Origin: Chryseobacterium camelliae
Lineage (GTDB): Bacteria > Bacteroidota > Bacteroidia > Flavobacteriales > Weeksellaceae
Direction of reading: 5' to 3'
NCBI RefSeq assembly: GCF_030818575.1
Contig: NZ_JAUTAL010000001.1
Coordinates: 3,410,001-3,474,000, forward strand
Length of the DNA stretch: 64,000 nucleotides
Position 1 is the first letter of the stretch. Each line of letters opens with the position of its first letter. The notes under the pieces are model-generated. The model worked only from the letters and a program-made list of their open reading frames with translations. It was not told the DNA's origin and searched no databases. This document shows, piece after piece, positions 38,362-46,530 of the stretch. The position numbers and the translations under genes were made by a program.

Positions 38362-39771
38362 ATGAAAGTTGAACAAATATATACAGGATGCCTGGCTCAG
38401 GGTGCCTATTACATTGTGTCCGGAAATGAAGCAGCCATCATAGACCCTCTGAGGGAAGTAACACCTTATCTGGAACGCCTGGAAAAAGATGGTGTCACGT
38501 TAAAGTATATTTTTGAAACCCACTTCCATGCTGATTTTGTTTCGGGACATCTTGATTTAAGTAAGAAAACGGGTGCCCCTATCGTATACGGACCCACAGC
38601 CGAACCTGATTTTGAAGCTATTATTGCTGAGGATAACCAGGTTTTCAATATCGGAGATATTACAATCAAAGTGCTGCATACGCCGGGCCATACCATGGAA
38701 AGCTCCACATTCCTCCTGACTGATGAAACCGGTACTGAAACAGCCATTTTCACCGGAGATACCCTTTTTCTGGGAGATGTCGGCAGACCTGATCTGGCCC
38801 AAAAGGCAACCAACCTTACGCAGGAGGATCTGGCAGGCATACTATACGAAAGCCTTCAGAATAAAATTATGCCGCTTGATGACAGCATTACCGTTTATCC
38901 GGCCCATGGAGCGGGTTCTGCATGCGGAAAAAATATGCAGAAAGAGACGGTTGATACTTTAGGCAACCAGAAGAAAACCAATTATGCGCTTAACCAGCCA
39001 GACAAAGAATCTTTTATAAGAGAAGTACTGGACGGCCTTACAGCTCCTCCGAAGTATTTCGGAATGAATGTCGCGTTGAACAAAAACGGCTATGAAAGTA
39101 TTGACCACGTTATGAGCAAAGGACTGAATCCAATTGATCCGGCTGACCTGGAAGCCATCGCTGAAGATACCGGAGCACTGATCCTGGATACGAGAAGTCA
39201 GGGAGAGTTTCATAAAGGATTTATTCCCAATTCTATTAACATCGGCTTAAAAGGAGACTTTGCACCCTGGGTAGGAAACATGATTGTGGATGTGCAGCAC
39301 CCTATCATTCTGGTGGTTGAACAGGGAAGTGAACAGGAAGCCATCACCAGGCTCAGCCGCGTGGGCTTCGATAATGTTCTGGGATACCTTCAGGGCGGTT
39401 TCGAAGCCTGGAAGAATTCAGGAAACGAAATCGATGAAATCAGAAGGATTTCCCCGGCCGAATTTGCTGAGCAGTTCAGTACGGACGCCAAGGTTATTGA
39501 TGTAAGAAAACTGACAGAATATTCAGCAGAGCATGTTGAAAATGCCTATAATAAGCCTTTAGACAACATCAGTGACTGGGCGGGGACCATAGACAGCTCA
39601 GAGCATTTCTTCATCCACTGTGCGGGAGGCTATCGCAGCATGATTGCCGCAAGCATACTGAACGCAAGAGGGATCAGGAACTTTACAGAAATAGAAGGCG
39701 GATATAACGGAATTAAGAAGACTGAAAAGATTCCGACGACAAGTTTTGTATGCCAGTCAAAAGTACTGTAA
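38362..39771 (+). CDS. MBL-fold hydrolase with two rhodanese domains (persulfide dioxygenase/sulfurtransferase type)
   Basis: 469 residues. The N-terminal metallo-beta-lactamase domain (about 1-245) has the H54-x-H56-x-D58 metal motif in ETHFHADFVSGH, HTPGHTMES, FTGDTLFLGDVGRPD and YPAHGAGSACG, as in ETHE1/CstB glutathione- or CoA-persulfide dioxygenases. Two rhodanese domains follow (about 270-350 and 370-462). In the first, the position of the active Cys reads VVEQGSE, so it looks inactive; the second keeps it in HCAGGYRS. It is followed six bases later by a rhodanese lipoprotein and a thioredoxin, a coherent reactive-sulfur detoxification unit. The exact sulfur acceptor is unknown. Confidence 0.9.
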   Translation: MKVEQIYTGCLAQGAYYIVSGNEAAIIDPLREVTPYLERLEKDGVTLKYIFETHFHADFVSGHLDLSKKTGAPIVYGPTAEPDFEAIIAEDNQVFNIGDITIKVLHTPGHTMESSTFLLTDETGTETAIFTGDTLFLGDVGRPDLAQKATNLTQEDLAGILYESLQNKIMPLDDSITVYPAHGAGSACGKNMQKETVDTLGNQKKTNYALNQPDKESFIREVLDGLTAPPKYFGMNVALNKNGYESIDHVMSKGLNPIDPADLEAIAEDTGALILDTRSQGEFHKGFIPNSINIGLKGDFAPWVGNMIVDVQHPIILVVEQGSEQEAITRLSRVGFDNVLGYLQGGFEAWKNSGNEIDEIRRISPAEFAEQFSTDAKVIDVRKLTEYSAEHVENAYNKPLDNISDWAGTIDSSEHFFIHCAGGYRSMIAASILNARGIRNFTEIEGGYNGIKKTEKIPTTSFVCQSKVL

Positions 39772-39776
39772 CAGTA

Positions 39777-40154
39777 ATGAGGCATATAGCTGTCATAACT
39801 TCTGTATGCATGAGCATCATGCTAAGCGCCTGTAAAAATATTGCCAGCATCAGCCAGACGGACAACAGATTAACTGATATAATCAACAGTGCAGATGTTG
39901 TTTTAGTGGACGTTAGAATTCCTGAGCAGTACAGAGAGGGAACTGCAGATCGCGCGGTAAATATCCCACTCAGGGAACTTCCGAAGCGGATCAATGAGCT
40001 TAAAGGCAAGAAGGTGGTCGTTTTCTGCAATAAAGGAATACAGGCTGATCAGGCTATGCAGATCCTGAAAAAAAACAGGATAAAGGCCTATGACGGCACA
40101 ACATGGAAGAATATACAGGCGATACAGCACCTCAACAATACCGAAAACCATTAA
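39777..40154 (+). CDS. Rhodanese-like domain lipoprotein
   Basis: 125 residues. The ATG at 39777 is chosen because it gives a lipoprotein signal with the lipobox LSAC; the frame opens 27 bases earlier within the previous gene. The rhodanese domain (about 40-115) has VVLVDVRIPEQYREG, NIPLREL and the active-site loop VVFCNKGIQA with its Cys. Predicted to face the periplasm, transferring sulfane sulfur. It sits between the MBL-rhodanese gene and a thioredoxin gene. Confidence 0.87.
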   Translation: MRHIAVITSVCMSIMLSACKNIASISQTDNRLTDIINSADVVLVDVRIPEQYREGTADRAVNIPLRELPKRINELKGKKVVVFCNKGIQADQAMQILKKNRIKAYDGTTWKNIQAIQHLNNTENH

Positions 40155-40164
40155 AGTATACACT

Positions 40165-40464
40165 ATGTCACAAAAATTTCAGGAAATCATTGATTCGGAG
40201 CGCCCTGTTCTGATCGATTTTTTTGCTACCTGGTGCCAGCCCTGCAAAGTGCAGTCATCAGTCTTAACCACTGTAAAGGAAAATATAGGCGAAGGAGCCA
40301 GGATTATAAAAGTAGATGTAGACCAATATCCTGCTATCGCCTCACAGTATGGAGTACGGGGAGTTCCTACCCTGGCAATCTTTAAAAATGGAGAACTGCT
40401 CTGGAAAGAAAGCGGCGTGCATGACGTCAATACTCTTACACGGCTTCTCCAGCAATATGCTTAG
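40165..40464 (+). CDS. Thioredoxin family protein
   Basis: 99 residues from the ATG at 40165 (an in-frame ATG at 40090 lies inside the upstream gene). Active site ATWCQPCK, cis-proline in VRGVPTLAIFKNG; full thioredoxin fold with no signal peptide, hence cytosolic. The CQPC dipeptide differs from the standard CGPC and may shift its redox potential. As the last gene of the sulfur module it could reduce persulfides or regenerate the upstream rhodaneses; this is inferred from position. Confidence 0.92.
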   Translation: MSQKFQEIIDSERPVLIDFFATWCQPCKVQSSVLTTVKENIGEGARIIKVDVDQYPAIASQYGVRGVPTLAIFKNGELLWKESGVHDVNTLTRLLQQYA

Positions 40465-40470
40465 ATTCAT

Positions 40471-40498
40471 CGGCTGAACTCAAAAACAAGTTCAGCCG
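40471..40498. terminator. Terminator between the thioredoxin and nitrilase genes
   Basis: Nine-bp stem CGGCTGAAC / GTTCAGCCG with a ten-base loop and a trailing TTTATTTTA, directly after the thioredoxin stop and before the convergent nitrilase stop. Confidence 0.82.
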
Positions 40499-40504
40499 TT
40501 TATT

Positions 40505-41257
40505 TTATAGCTTGATGGTAAAATGATCCCGGTCATCCAGGAACCTGAAATGCTTCCTGAACTCCAAAAGCTCCTGTAAGTCCGGATCTGCAGAAATGAT
40601 ATTTCCTTCTTTAACGGCGATCTCTTTACCGTCAGCGAAAAAACAATGCGAACTTTCCCTGTAGAAAAGATCATTCCCGTCTGTCCCGATCCTGTTCAGG
40701 CCGAAAACAAAGCACAGATTTTCAATAGCACGCGCTTTAAGCAGGTGTTCCCATGCGTCTGCCCTTTTTTCCGGCCAGTTGGCGACATAAATGATCATAT
40801 CATAATCATCATTATTCCTGGCAAATACAGGAAACCTGAGATCATAGCAGACCTGAAGCAGGATCCGGAATCCTTTATAATGAACAATAACCCGTTCTTT
40901 ACCGGGTGTATAAACCTCATCTTCTCCGGAAAAAGAAAAGAGGTGCCTTTTGTCGTAAAAATCCGTTTGCCCGTCAGGATGCACAAAGTACATCCGGTTA
41001 TAGAATTTACCTTCCTGCTTTACCGGCGCACTTCCGCAAAAAGCAGCATTTTTTTCTTTTGCCATTGTTCTCAGAAATGACAGGGATTCTTCATGACTGT
41101 CCGCCACTTCAGATGCTTCCATGCAGAATCCGGTAGAAAACATTTCCGGGAGGACAAAAATGTCGGCCTCCTGGCTTTCAAGGGCCTGTTCTATATTCCT
41201 GAAATTCGCTTCCTTATTTTTCCAGATGACATCCAGATTGATTCCTGTAATTTTCAT
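40505..41257 (-). CDS. Nitrilase superfamily amidohydrolase (omega-amidase-like)
   Basis: Cytosolic C-N hydrolase, 250 residues. The Glu-Lys-Cys triad is visible in VLPEMFSTGF (Glu), YDKRHLFSF (Lys) and LLQVCYDLRFPVF (Cys). The DKRHLFSF-x-GE and CYDLRFPVF stretches and length match the omega-amidase/YafV subgroup, which removes the amide of alpha-ketoglutaramate in metabolite repair. Monocistronic and convergent with the sulfur module. Confidence 0.9.
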   Translation of the reverse strand: MKITGINLDVIWKNKEANFRNIEQALESQEADIFVLPEMFSTGFCMEASEVADSHEESLSFLRTMAKEKNAAFCGSAPVKQEGKFYNRMYFVHPDGQTDFYDKRHLFSFSGEDEVYTPGKERVIVHYKGFRILLQVCYDLRFPVFARNNDDYDMIIYVANWPEKRADAWEHLLKARAIENLCFVFGLNRIGTDGNDLFYRESSHCFFADGKEIAVKEGNIISADPDLQELLEFRKHFRFLDDRDHFTIKL

Positions 41258-41358
41258 AAGCGTTCTAAAACTTCTATAAAAATAGGGTTTTTAAATGATT
41301 TCGGTTTTATTTTTGATGCGGATAATTTCCAGTACTAACTTTTAATGGGTATTATATT

Positions 41359-41799
41359 ATGAAGAAATTGGTTTTAATCTTAATGGTTGTATTCGCGGGA
41401 ATCACAGCCAACGCACAGGCATGGACAGGTAAAGGAGATCAGAAAATCCAGCTGGGCCTTAATGCATGGGGCTATGGAACCGGGGTAACCGGAACCTATG
41501 ATTACGGGCTCAACAAACTTATTTCCATAGGAGCAGGACTGAATGCTTATTTTGACGGGTATAAGGATAATGATAAAGACAACCGTGTTTTTGTTTTCGG
41601 ACGGCTGAACTTCCACCTTCAGGAAGCACTGGACCTTCCTGAAAAATGGGACATATATCCTGGAGTTGACCTTGGTGTCTTAGGCAAGGACTTCGGTATC
41701 GGGGCACACATCGGAGCCCGTTACTTCTTTAACGACAGGATCGGGGTATTTGCAGAAGTGGGCAATAATGGCAGCCTGGGAGTATCGTTCAATTTGTAA
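41359..41799 (+). CDS. Small outer-membrane beta-barrel-like protein (DUF6646-like)
   Basis: 146 residues with a signal peptide (MKKLVLILMVVFAGITANAQ). The mature protein is a run of Gly-rich amphipathic strands (IQLGLNAWGYGTGVTGTYDYGLN, ISIGAGLNAYFDGY, FGIGAHIGARYFFND, GVFAEVGNNGSLGVSF) as in eight-stranded porin-like barrels. Function unknown; the DUF number is a recollection and less certain than the fold. Ends with a terminator. Confidence 0.8.
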   Translation: MKKLVLILMVVFAGITANAQAWTGKGDQKIQLGLNAWGYGTGVTGTYDYGLNKLISIGAGLNAYFDGYKDNDKDNRVFVFGRLNFHLQEALDLPEKWDIYPGVDLGVLGKDFGIGAHIGARYFFNDRIGVFAEVGNNGSLGVSFNL

Positions 41800-41819
41800 T
41801 TCAGCAAGAAATATATGAC

Positions 41820-41844
41820 AAAGCTTCTCATTTAGAGGAGCTTT
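41820..41844 (+). terminator. Terminator after the small barrel protein
   Basis: Ten-bp stem AAAGCTTCTC / GAGGAGCTTT with one G-T pair, followed by TTTATT. Confidence 0.7.
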
Positions 41845-41849
41845 TTTAT

Positions 41850-41879
41850 TTGGCATAGTATTGATAATTGTTACCTTTG
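41850..41879 (+). promoter_or_regulatory. Bacteroidetes-type promoter of rseP
   Basis: TTG at 41850-41852, a 19-base spacer and TACCTTTG at 41872-41879 match the housekeeping consensus TTG-N19-TAnnTTTG. It lies 24 bases before the ATG of rseP. Confidence 0.72.
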
Positions 41880-41902
41880 CAAATTAAACCTAAAATTTAT
41901 TA

Positions 41903-43252
41903 ATGGAATTAGCAATCAAGATTTTCCAGTTCATATTAAGCATTTCAATCTTAGTCATTCTTCACGAGCTCGGGCACTTTATTCCCGCTAAACTATTCAA
42001 AACCAAAGTTGAAAAATTCTACCTGTTCTTTGATCCATGGTTTTCCGTTGTCAAGAAAAAGATCGGTGAAACCGAATACGGGATCGGCTGGCTTCCTTTC
42101 GGAGGATATGTAAAAATTGCCGGAATGGTAGACGAGAGCATGGATACGGAGCAACTGAAGCAGCCGGCCCAGCCATGGGAATTCAGGGCAAAACCGGCAT
42201 GGCAGAGACTGATTATCATGATGGGTGGCGTTACCGTAAACTTTTTCCTTGCATGGCTGATCTACAGCTGCCTGTCTTTTTTCAATGGGGAAACATATAC
42301 CGACCTCACGAAGTTCAAAGAAGGCATTGGAGTAACTGAAGCCGGACGGAAAATGGGATTCCAGAACGGAGACAAAATCATCAGTGTTGACGGCAAGCCG
42401 GCAGAAAGGCTTGAAAACACTTCCATTAACATCCTTTTCAGCGACCAGGTTACCGTTTTAAGAGGCGGTAAGGAAGTAACTTTTAAAGTAAATGAAAATG
42501 GTGTAGCTGATGTGATCAAACAAAGAGAAGCCAAACTGTACATTACGCCAAGATTCCCGATGGTAATCGATTCCCTTGCCAGCCCTTCAGCAAAGGCATC
42601 TGGATTGGAGAAAGGCGATAAAGTAGTATCGATCAACGGAACCCCTACTTCTTATTTTGATGAAGCTAGCTCTGTTTTAAACCAGAACAAAGGCAAAACC
42701 GTATCCATTGAAGTATTGAGAAACGGAAAACCGGAAACTTTATCTGCCTCCGTGGACAAAAACGGTAAATTAGGCGTTGGAGTAAATCAGAAAGGCATTG
42801 CCAATGTGATCACCGATAAAAAATATTCTTTCGGGGAGGCAATTCCTAGAGGATTGACAAGGACTATTGAAGCCCTTACCATGCAGGTAAAGCAGTTCAA
42901 AATTATGTTCAATTCAAAAATCCAGGGATATAAAAACGTAGGAGGACCCATAGCAATCGTAAAATCCATGCCTGTAGACAGGGATGCCAATGGCGGTTTC
43001 GTAATCAATTGGGCAGCATTCTGGAGTTTCACTGCGATGTTCTCCATCTGGCTGGCCTTCCTGAACCTTATTCCGATTCCGGGACTGGACGGGGGCCACG
43101 TTATTTTTACGCTTTATGAAATGATTGTAGGAAAACCGGTACCGCAGAAAGTGCTGGAAAATGCACAGATGATCGGTGTTATATTTCTTCTGGGTCTGAT
43201 GCTGTTGATTTTCGGAAGTGATATTTTCAAAATATTTACCGGGAAATTATAA
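41903..43252 (+). CDS. rseP: Site-2 protease RseP (RIP zinc metalloprotease)
   Basis: Membrane-embedded protease that cleaves anti-sigma factors and leftover signal peptides. 449 residues. The zinc motif is in the first transmembrane helix (LHELGHFIPA, HExxH). Two PDZ-like domains lie between about 120 and 290 (GIGVTEAGRKMGFQNGDKIISVDG and KASGLEKGDKVVSING). The third zinc ligand is in the late motif IPIPGLDGGH. A plausible partner for the ECF sigma/anti-sigma modules such as the one at 10-13 kb; this is inference. Confidence 0.96.
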   Translation: MELAIKIFQFILSISILVILHELGHFIPAKLFKTKVEKFYLFFDPWFSVVKKKIGETEYGIGWLPFGGYVKIAGMVDESMDTEQLKQPAQPWEFRAKPAWQRLIIMMGGVTVNFFLAWLIYSCLSFFNGETYTDLTKFKEGIGVTEAGRKMGFQNGDKIISVDGKPAERLENTSINILFSDQVTVLRGGKEVTFKVNENGVADVIKQREAKLYITPRFPMVIDSLASPSAKASGLEKGDKVVSINGTPTSYFDEASSVLNQNKGKTVSIEVLRNGKPETLSASVDKNGKLGVGVNQKGIANVITDKKYSFGEAIPRGLTRTIEALTMQVKQFKIMFNSKIQGYKNVGGPIAIVKSMPVDRDANGGFVINWAAFWSFTAMFSIWLAFLNLIPIPGLDGGHVIFTLYEMIVGKPVPQKVLENAQMIGVIFLLGLMLLIFGSDIFKIFTGKL

Positions 43253-43276
43253 TCGTAAAAAAATTATTCCAAAAAT

Positions 43277-43307
43277 TTGTCTGGTATAAATATTCGTCCT
43301 ATATTTG
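43277..43307 (+). promoter_or_regulatory. Promoter of the first tRNA-Asn gene
   Basis: TTG at 43277-43279, 20-base spacer, TATATTTG at 43300-43307; 23 bases before the mature tRNA. The same element, with a few changes, precedes the second copy at 47337-47367. Confidence 0.75.
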
Positions 43308-43330
43308 CACCACTTAAAACATAAGGACAT

Positions 43331-43407
43331 TCCTCCTTAGCTCAGTCGGTTAGAGCATCTGACTGTTAATCAGAGGGTCGCTGGTTCGAGCCCAGCAGGA
43401 GGAGCCA
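43331..43407 (+). tRNA. tRNA-Asn (anticodon GTT), copy 1
   Basis: Full cloverleaf with encoded CCA: acceptor TCCTCCT / AGGAGGA, D-stem GCTC/GAGC, anticodon stem TCTGA / TCAGA with loop CTGTTAA (anticodon GTT, Asn), T-arm GCTGG-TTCGAGC-CCAGC, discriminator G. Identical to the copy at 47388-47464. Confidence 0.96.
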
Positions 43408-43433
43408 AGAGAGTTACAGCAATGTAGCTCTCT
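43408..43433 (+). terminator. Terminator of tRNA-Asn copy 1
   Basis: Eleven-bp stem (AGAGAGTTACA / TGTAGCTCTCT, one G-T pair) with a GCAA loop and a run of T, starting right after the CCA. Confidence 0.85.
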
Positions 43434-43559
43434 TTTTTTGTGACGATCTGATCCGGTTTTTTACAAAAGATTAGTTTCGTAAAAGTGAAGGACCAAAGAG
43501 GAGATCAGGGATTAGCATCCAAAATTAGGAAGATTAATTTATAATTATGATTTCATGTA

Positions 43560-43736
43560 ATGTCAGCTGACACAGAATTATTAAAATTACTGTTACTTGA
43601 ATATTTGGTAGAACACTTTAATATTACCCATTTTGAAGAAAAGCTTAATGCAGCGAGAATTGCACATGAATCTACTTCGCCTACTCATACATGTTTGATG
43701 AAAATTATAAATGTTTCAAAATATATTCGGGAGTAA
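43560..43736 (+). CDS. Small ORF inside the AT-rich island (hypothetical, 58 residues)
   Basis: Open frame MSADTELLKLLLLEYLVEH ... MKIINVSKYIRE of 58 residues. The composition is amphipathic and helical (LLKLLLLEYLVEHFNITHFEEKL). No family recognised. Could be a real small protein or a remnant left by the integration that brought the downstream SDP-like operon. The 43434-43559 stretch before it holds nothing I can identify. Confidence 0.4.
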   Translation: MSADTELLKLLLLEYLVEHFNITHFEEKLNAARIAHESTSPTHTCLMKIINVSKYIRE

Positions 43737-43880
43737 TTTGTGTTTTTAAACAGTCCAAAAGGCTGTCTTTTTCTATATTATGATAGATGGATCTGGTTAC
43801 AACAACTTTTTAAAGCAATATTATTCTTGTACGCATCAGACTTATAAATATAATATTTGCAACTACTCTGATTACAAAAT

Positions 43881-44054
43881 ATGTTATTCCGGAGACTTCC
43901 TGCACCAAAAAGAAGTAAACTTGATGATCACAAATTGAAAATAGAGGCTTTACTTAAAAATGATTCTATCAAAAAATTTATAGCAAAACACTACAACTCG
44001 ACTCCGGCAAACCTTTATAACCGGATCAACAAAAATAAAATACAGCATCAGTAA
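43881..44054 (+). CDS. Small helix-turn-helix-like ORF inside the island (57 residues)
   Basis: MLFRRLPAPKRSKLDDHK followed by IEALLKNDSIKKFIAKHYNSTPANLYNRINKNK. The second half looks like the short helix-turn-helix at the end of serine resolvases and related transposon proteins (SIKKFIAKxYxxTPxNLYxRI). An in-frame stop lies just upstream, so no recombinase domain is attached. It may be a small regulator or the surviving tail of a mobility gene. The 44055-44232 stretch after it is AT-rich with no gene seen. Confidence 0.45.
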   Translation: MLFRRLPAPKRSKLDDHKLKIEALLKNDSIKKFIAKHYNSTPANLYNRINKNKIQHQ

Positions 44055-44232
44055 ATTTGTTTTATAAAGATTCTATTTTTAATGCGGTTTCTTTACTTTT
44101 CGGGAGCCAACCTCTTATTGCATACAAATTATGAGTACCCGTAATTTTTAATCCATTTTTTACTACTTTGAACCTAAGCACTGAGGACAGTAGTTTTTTT
44201 TAGGTATTATTAATTAAAATTTAACGAACTAA

Positions 44233-44262
44233 TTGTTTTTTTCAAAATTTATCATAAATTTG
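44233..44262 (+). promoter_or_regulatory. Bacteroidetes-type promoter of the SDP-like operon
   Basis: TTG at 44233-44235, a 19-base T/A-rich spacer and TAAATTTG at 44255-44262, a full match to TTG-N19-TAnnTTTG, ending 27 bases before the start codon at 44290. The predicted 5' leader is about 20 bases, leaving no room for a riboswitch. This makes the operon look constitutive or regulated by an operator not visible here. Confidence 0.75.
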
Positions 44263-44289
44263 AAAGCTAACCTAATAATTAATAACATT

Positions 44290-45045
44290 ATGAAATCTCT
44301 AAGAAAAATCGCAAGCCACCCTGTCATACTAGGTACATTACTTGCTTCGTTTTTAAACATGTCCTGTAGTCAAGGTGATACTCGTGACAATCAGAGTATT
44401 GAAATCAAAAATCAAAAACCCAGTAGTAATTTTTCAAAAATATCATCGCTTAGTGATACTGATGTCTTCAAAGGAGTGATGTTTTTTGAAGGAGATATCG
44501 CTAATAGCCTAGCAGATTTCAAAGAGTTAAACTTTAGAAACTTTATTACTGACAATACAAAAATTGCAGAGATTGAAGTATTTCAAAATAAGGTTGTTAA
44601 TAATATTGAATCTTCAAATCCTGGCTATATGGAGAATTTTAGAAAAAACATCTCTTCTGGTGATTATTACAAAGTTGAAGCTGCTATAAAAAGTGCTGCT
44701 GAACTTGTAAGAAAAGAAACAATAGCTTTAGCTCAAATTAATGATGCAACAGCAACAGATCTTACAAATGTTTATGCGACACAGATCAAAGGACAAAGTG
44801 ACATCAGCAGCTCTACATCAGTCCCAGAGGTTGCTTCAAAAGCGAAAAAAGTCAAAATACAGGCTGGGGATACGGTTTGGTTCGATACTGACACTGTTGT
44901 TTGGGCAGTTGTAGCAGTAGCAGGAGCTGTAGTGGTGGTAGGTGCAATAGCTGTATTTTTATTTGCGCCAGAGACAGGAATGGATACTCCTTATTTACAA
45001 GAAAAATTTACTTCAGATGTAACAATACAGTTAGAGGGGATATAA
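44290..45045 (+). CDS. sdpC: SdpC-like toxin precursor (sporulation-delaying-protein family), lipoprotein
   Basis: 251 residues from the ATG at 44290. Signal peptide with lipobox LNMSC (Cys26). Residues 57-75 (TDVFKGVMFFEGDIANSL) and 109-140 (SNPGYMENFRKNISSGDYYKVEAAIKSAAELV) match the conserved body of SdpC-family antimicrobial peptide precursors as I recall them. A hydrophobic segment at about 202-226 (VVWAVVAVAGAVVVVGAIAVFLFAP) is where B. subtilis SdpC holds the excised SDP peptide. Cys26 is the only cysteine, so the disulfide of Bacillus SDP cannot form. The next two genes look like SdpA and SdpB, which process SDP in Bacillus. Assignment is by pattern, not search; expected action is killing neighbouring cells by collapsing membrane potential. 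Confidence 0.78.
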   Translation: MKSLRKIASHPVILGTLLASFLNMSCSQGDTRDNQSIEIKNQKPSSNFSKISSLSDTDVFKGVMFFEGDIANSLADFKELNFRNFITDNTKIAEIEVFQNKVVNNIESSNPGYMENFRKNISSGDYYKVEAAIKSAAELVRKETIALAQINDATATDLTNVYATQIKGQSDISSSTSVPEVASKAKKVKIQAGDTVWFDTDTVVWAVVAVAGAVVVVGAIAVFLFAPETGMDTPYLQEKFTSDVTIQLEGI

Positions 45046-45055
45046 GTATTTTTAC

Positions 45056-45625
45056 ATGAAAAAAATAAGCATATACTCAATAATAGCTCTTTTTTCAGGG
45101 CTATTTGTTGTTTTATTCATATTCTTTAAACTCCTCAGTGTTTATTTAGGAAACAACCCTCTTAACAATAGCCAGAGCATAAAAGCATCCTACGTTTCGT
45201 TTTTTCCGGAAGGTTGGGCTTTTTTTACTAAAACTTCAAAAGATCCAAAAATTCATATCTTTTCTGTAAAAGGAAATAAGATAAAATATCTTAATCTTAG
45301 AAATTTCTCCTCTGAATATTATTTTGGTATATCTAGGCACAATCGAGTATTAAATATTGAAATAGGAAATATTATACAACGTATTAAAGAAGATTCTGTT
45401 AAATCATTTACAATAACTGCAAAGTCTGAATTAAATATTTTGGATAGGGTAAAGTCTGACACTTTACATTACTCAAATATCATAATAGACAATAAAAGTA
45501 TTAAAAATTTTAATGGAAAATACTTAATTTCATTAGAAATTATTCCTCCTTGGTCTTTATTAAATCAAAGCCCAGAATACCCTTCCAAATTCGTAGTTTT
45601 CCCTATAAATCTTATCAGGAAATGA
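45056..45625 (+). CDS. sdpA: SdpA family antimicrobial peptide system protein
   Basis: 189 residues with one N-terminal transmembrane helix (about 8-30) and an exposed domain. The stretch FFPEGWAFFTKTSKDPKIHIF at about 49-69 is the hallmark of SdpA (consensus P-Q/E-G-W-x-F-F-T-K). In Bacillus SdpA acts with SdpB to mature the SDP peptide from pro-SdpC. It starts ten bases after the SdpC-like gene and its TGA overlaps the ATG of sdpB (ATGA), so the order sdpC-sdpA-sdpB is tightly coupled; the Bacillus order is sdpA-sdpB-sdpC. Confidence 0.8.
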   Translation: MKKISIYSIIALFSGLFVVLFIFFKLLSVYLGNNPLNNSQSIKASYVSFFPEGWAFFTKTSKDPKIHIFSVKGNKIKYLNLRNFSSEYYFGISRHNRVLNIEIGNIIQRIKEDSVKSFTITAKSELNILDRVKSDTLHYSNIIIDNKSIKNFNGKYLISLEIIPPWSLLNQSPEYPSKFVVFPINLIRK

Positions 45626-46530
45626 AATCATTAATTTTATTTTTGGAAAGAAAATCTATATTTAACGAGCGTTTAGCATTTGTCCGATCTATATTCGCCT
45701 TAGGTGCTTTATTAACTCTTTTATTCAATAATGTTCCAGAATTAGCTGATTTTGAGTTATTAGCGAATAAACAGGATATGATATTCGTAAGAAATATACC
45801 ACTCACTAATTTTAGTATTTTCTATTTCTTAGGTTTGGAGGTGGGAAAATATGTTTCTATCCTGATCCTGTTATCCGTATTTACAGGCTTTATTCCTCAA
45901 GTAACAGGTCTATTACAAGCATGGGTACATTATAGCATTTGTAATAGTTTCTTGGTTGTGGAAGGTGGTGATCAGATTGCCTCAAACCTTACCATTCTGC
46001 TTGTTCTTATATGTTTATTTGATAACCGGTTAAATCAATGGAGGCCAGAAAGAAAAAGTGAAGGCAGAAAGCCTGTTAATGTTTTTTTTAATGTATATTA
46101 CTTTTTGATTATACTTCAAGTTGCTATCATATATCTGCATTCGGGTATCGGAAAACTATACAATGAAGAGTGGAGAAATGGAACCTGTGCATATTATTGG
46201 TTTACGCACAACGTATTTGGAGCGCCGGTTTGGATACAGAAAATTTACAATATTTTTACATTAAGTAAGTTTGCCCCCCTATTTACATGGTCTGTCATTA
46301 TTTTAGAACTTTTACTTTTTGCATGTATATTGGCTACAAATAGAAAGTTAAAGTATATCTTTTTAATTATTGGATTGATTTTTCACCTGAGCATTATTTT
46401 TACTCATGGTTTAGTCTCCTTTTTCTGCTCTATGGCTGCAGCATTGATACTCTATCTTGATGATAAAAATATCATATATCTGAAAATAAAAGAAATATTT
46501 ATTAAAAACTATTATGGTAAGAAAGTATAA
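45622..46530 (+). CDS. sdpB: SdpB family membrane protein (HTTM-like)
   Basis: 302 residues, polytopic with about seven or eight hydrophobic segments. Conserved-looking blocks for SdpB: VVEGGDQIASNLTILLVLICLFDNRLNQW, then QVAIIYLHSGIGKLYNEEWRNGTCAYYWF. These are the His/Lys/Glu/Trp positions shared with the HTTM (vitamin-K-carboxylase-like) membrane fold. In Bacillus it is required for SDP maturation. The ATG at 45622 overlaps the sdpA stop; an earlier in-frame start at 45550 lies inside sdpA and is rejected. The last 17 bases overlap the next gene. Confidence 0.82.
   Translation: MKSLILFLERKSIFNERLAFVRSIFALGALLTLLFNNVPELADFELLANKQDMIFVRNIPLTNFSIFYFLGLEVGKYVSILILLSVFTGFIPQVTGLLQAWVHYSICNSFLVVEGGDQIASNLTILLVLICLFDNRLNQWRPERKSEGRKPVNVFFNVYYFLIILQVAIIYLHSGIGKLYNEEWRNGTCAYYWFTHNVFGAPVWIQKIYNIFTLSKFAPLFTWSVIILELLLFACILATNRKLKYIFLIIGLIFHLSIIFTHGLVSFFCSMAAALILYLDDKNIIYLKIKEIFIKNYYGKKV

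Noticed and set aside
43780..43926. 48-codon ORF beginning MIDGSGYNNFLKQYY in the island
   Set aside because: Overlaps the helix-turn-helix-like ORF in another frame, is very rich in Tyr/Asn/Cys as expected from AT-rich noncoding DNA, and has no support.
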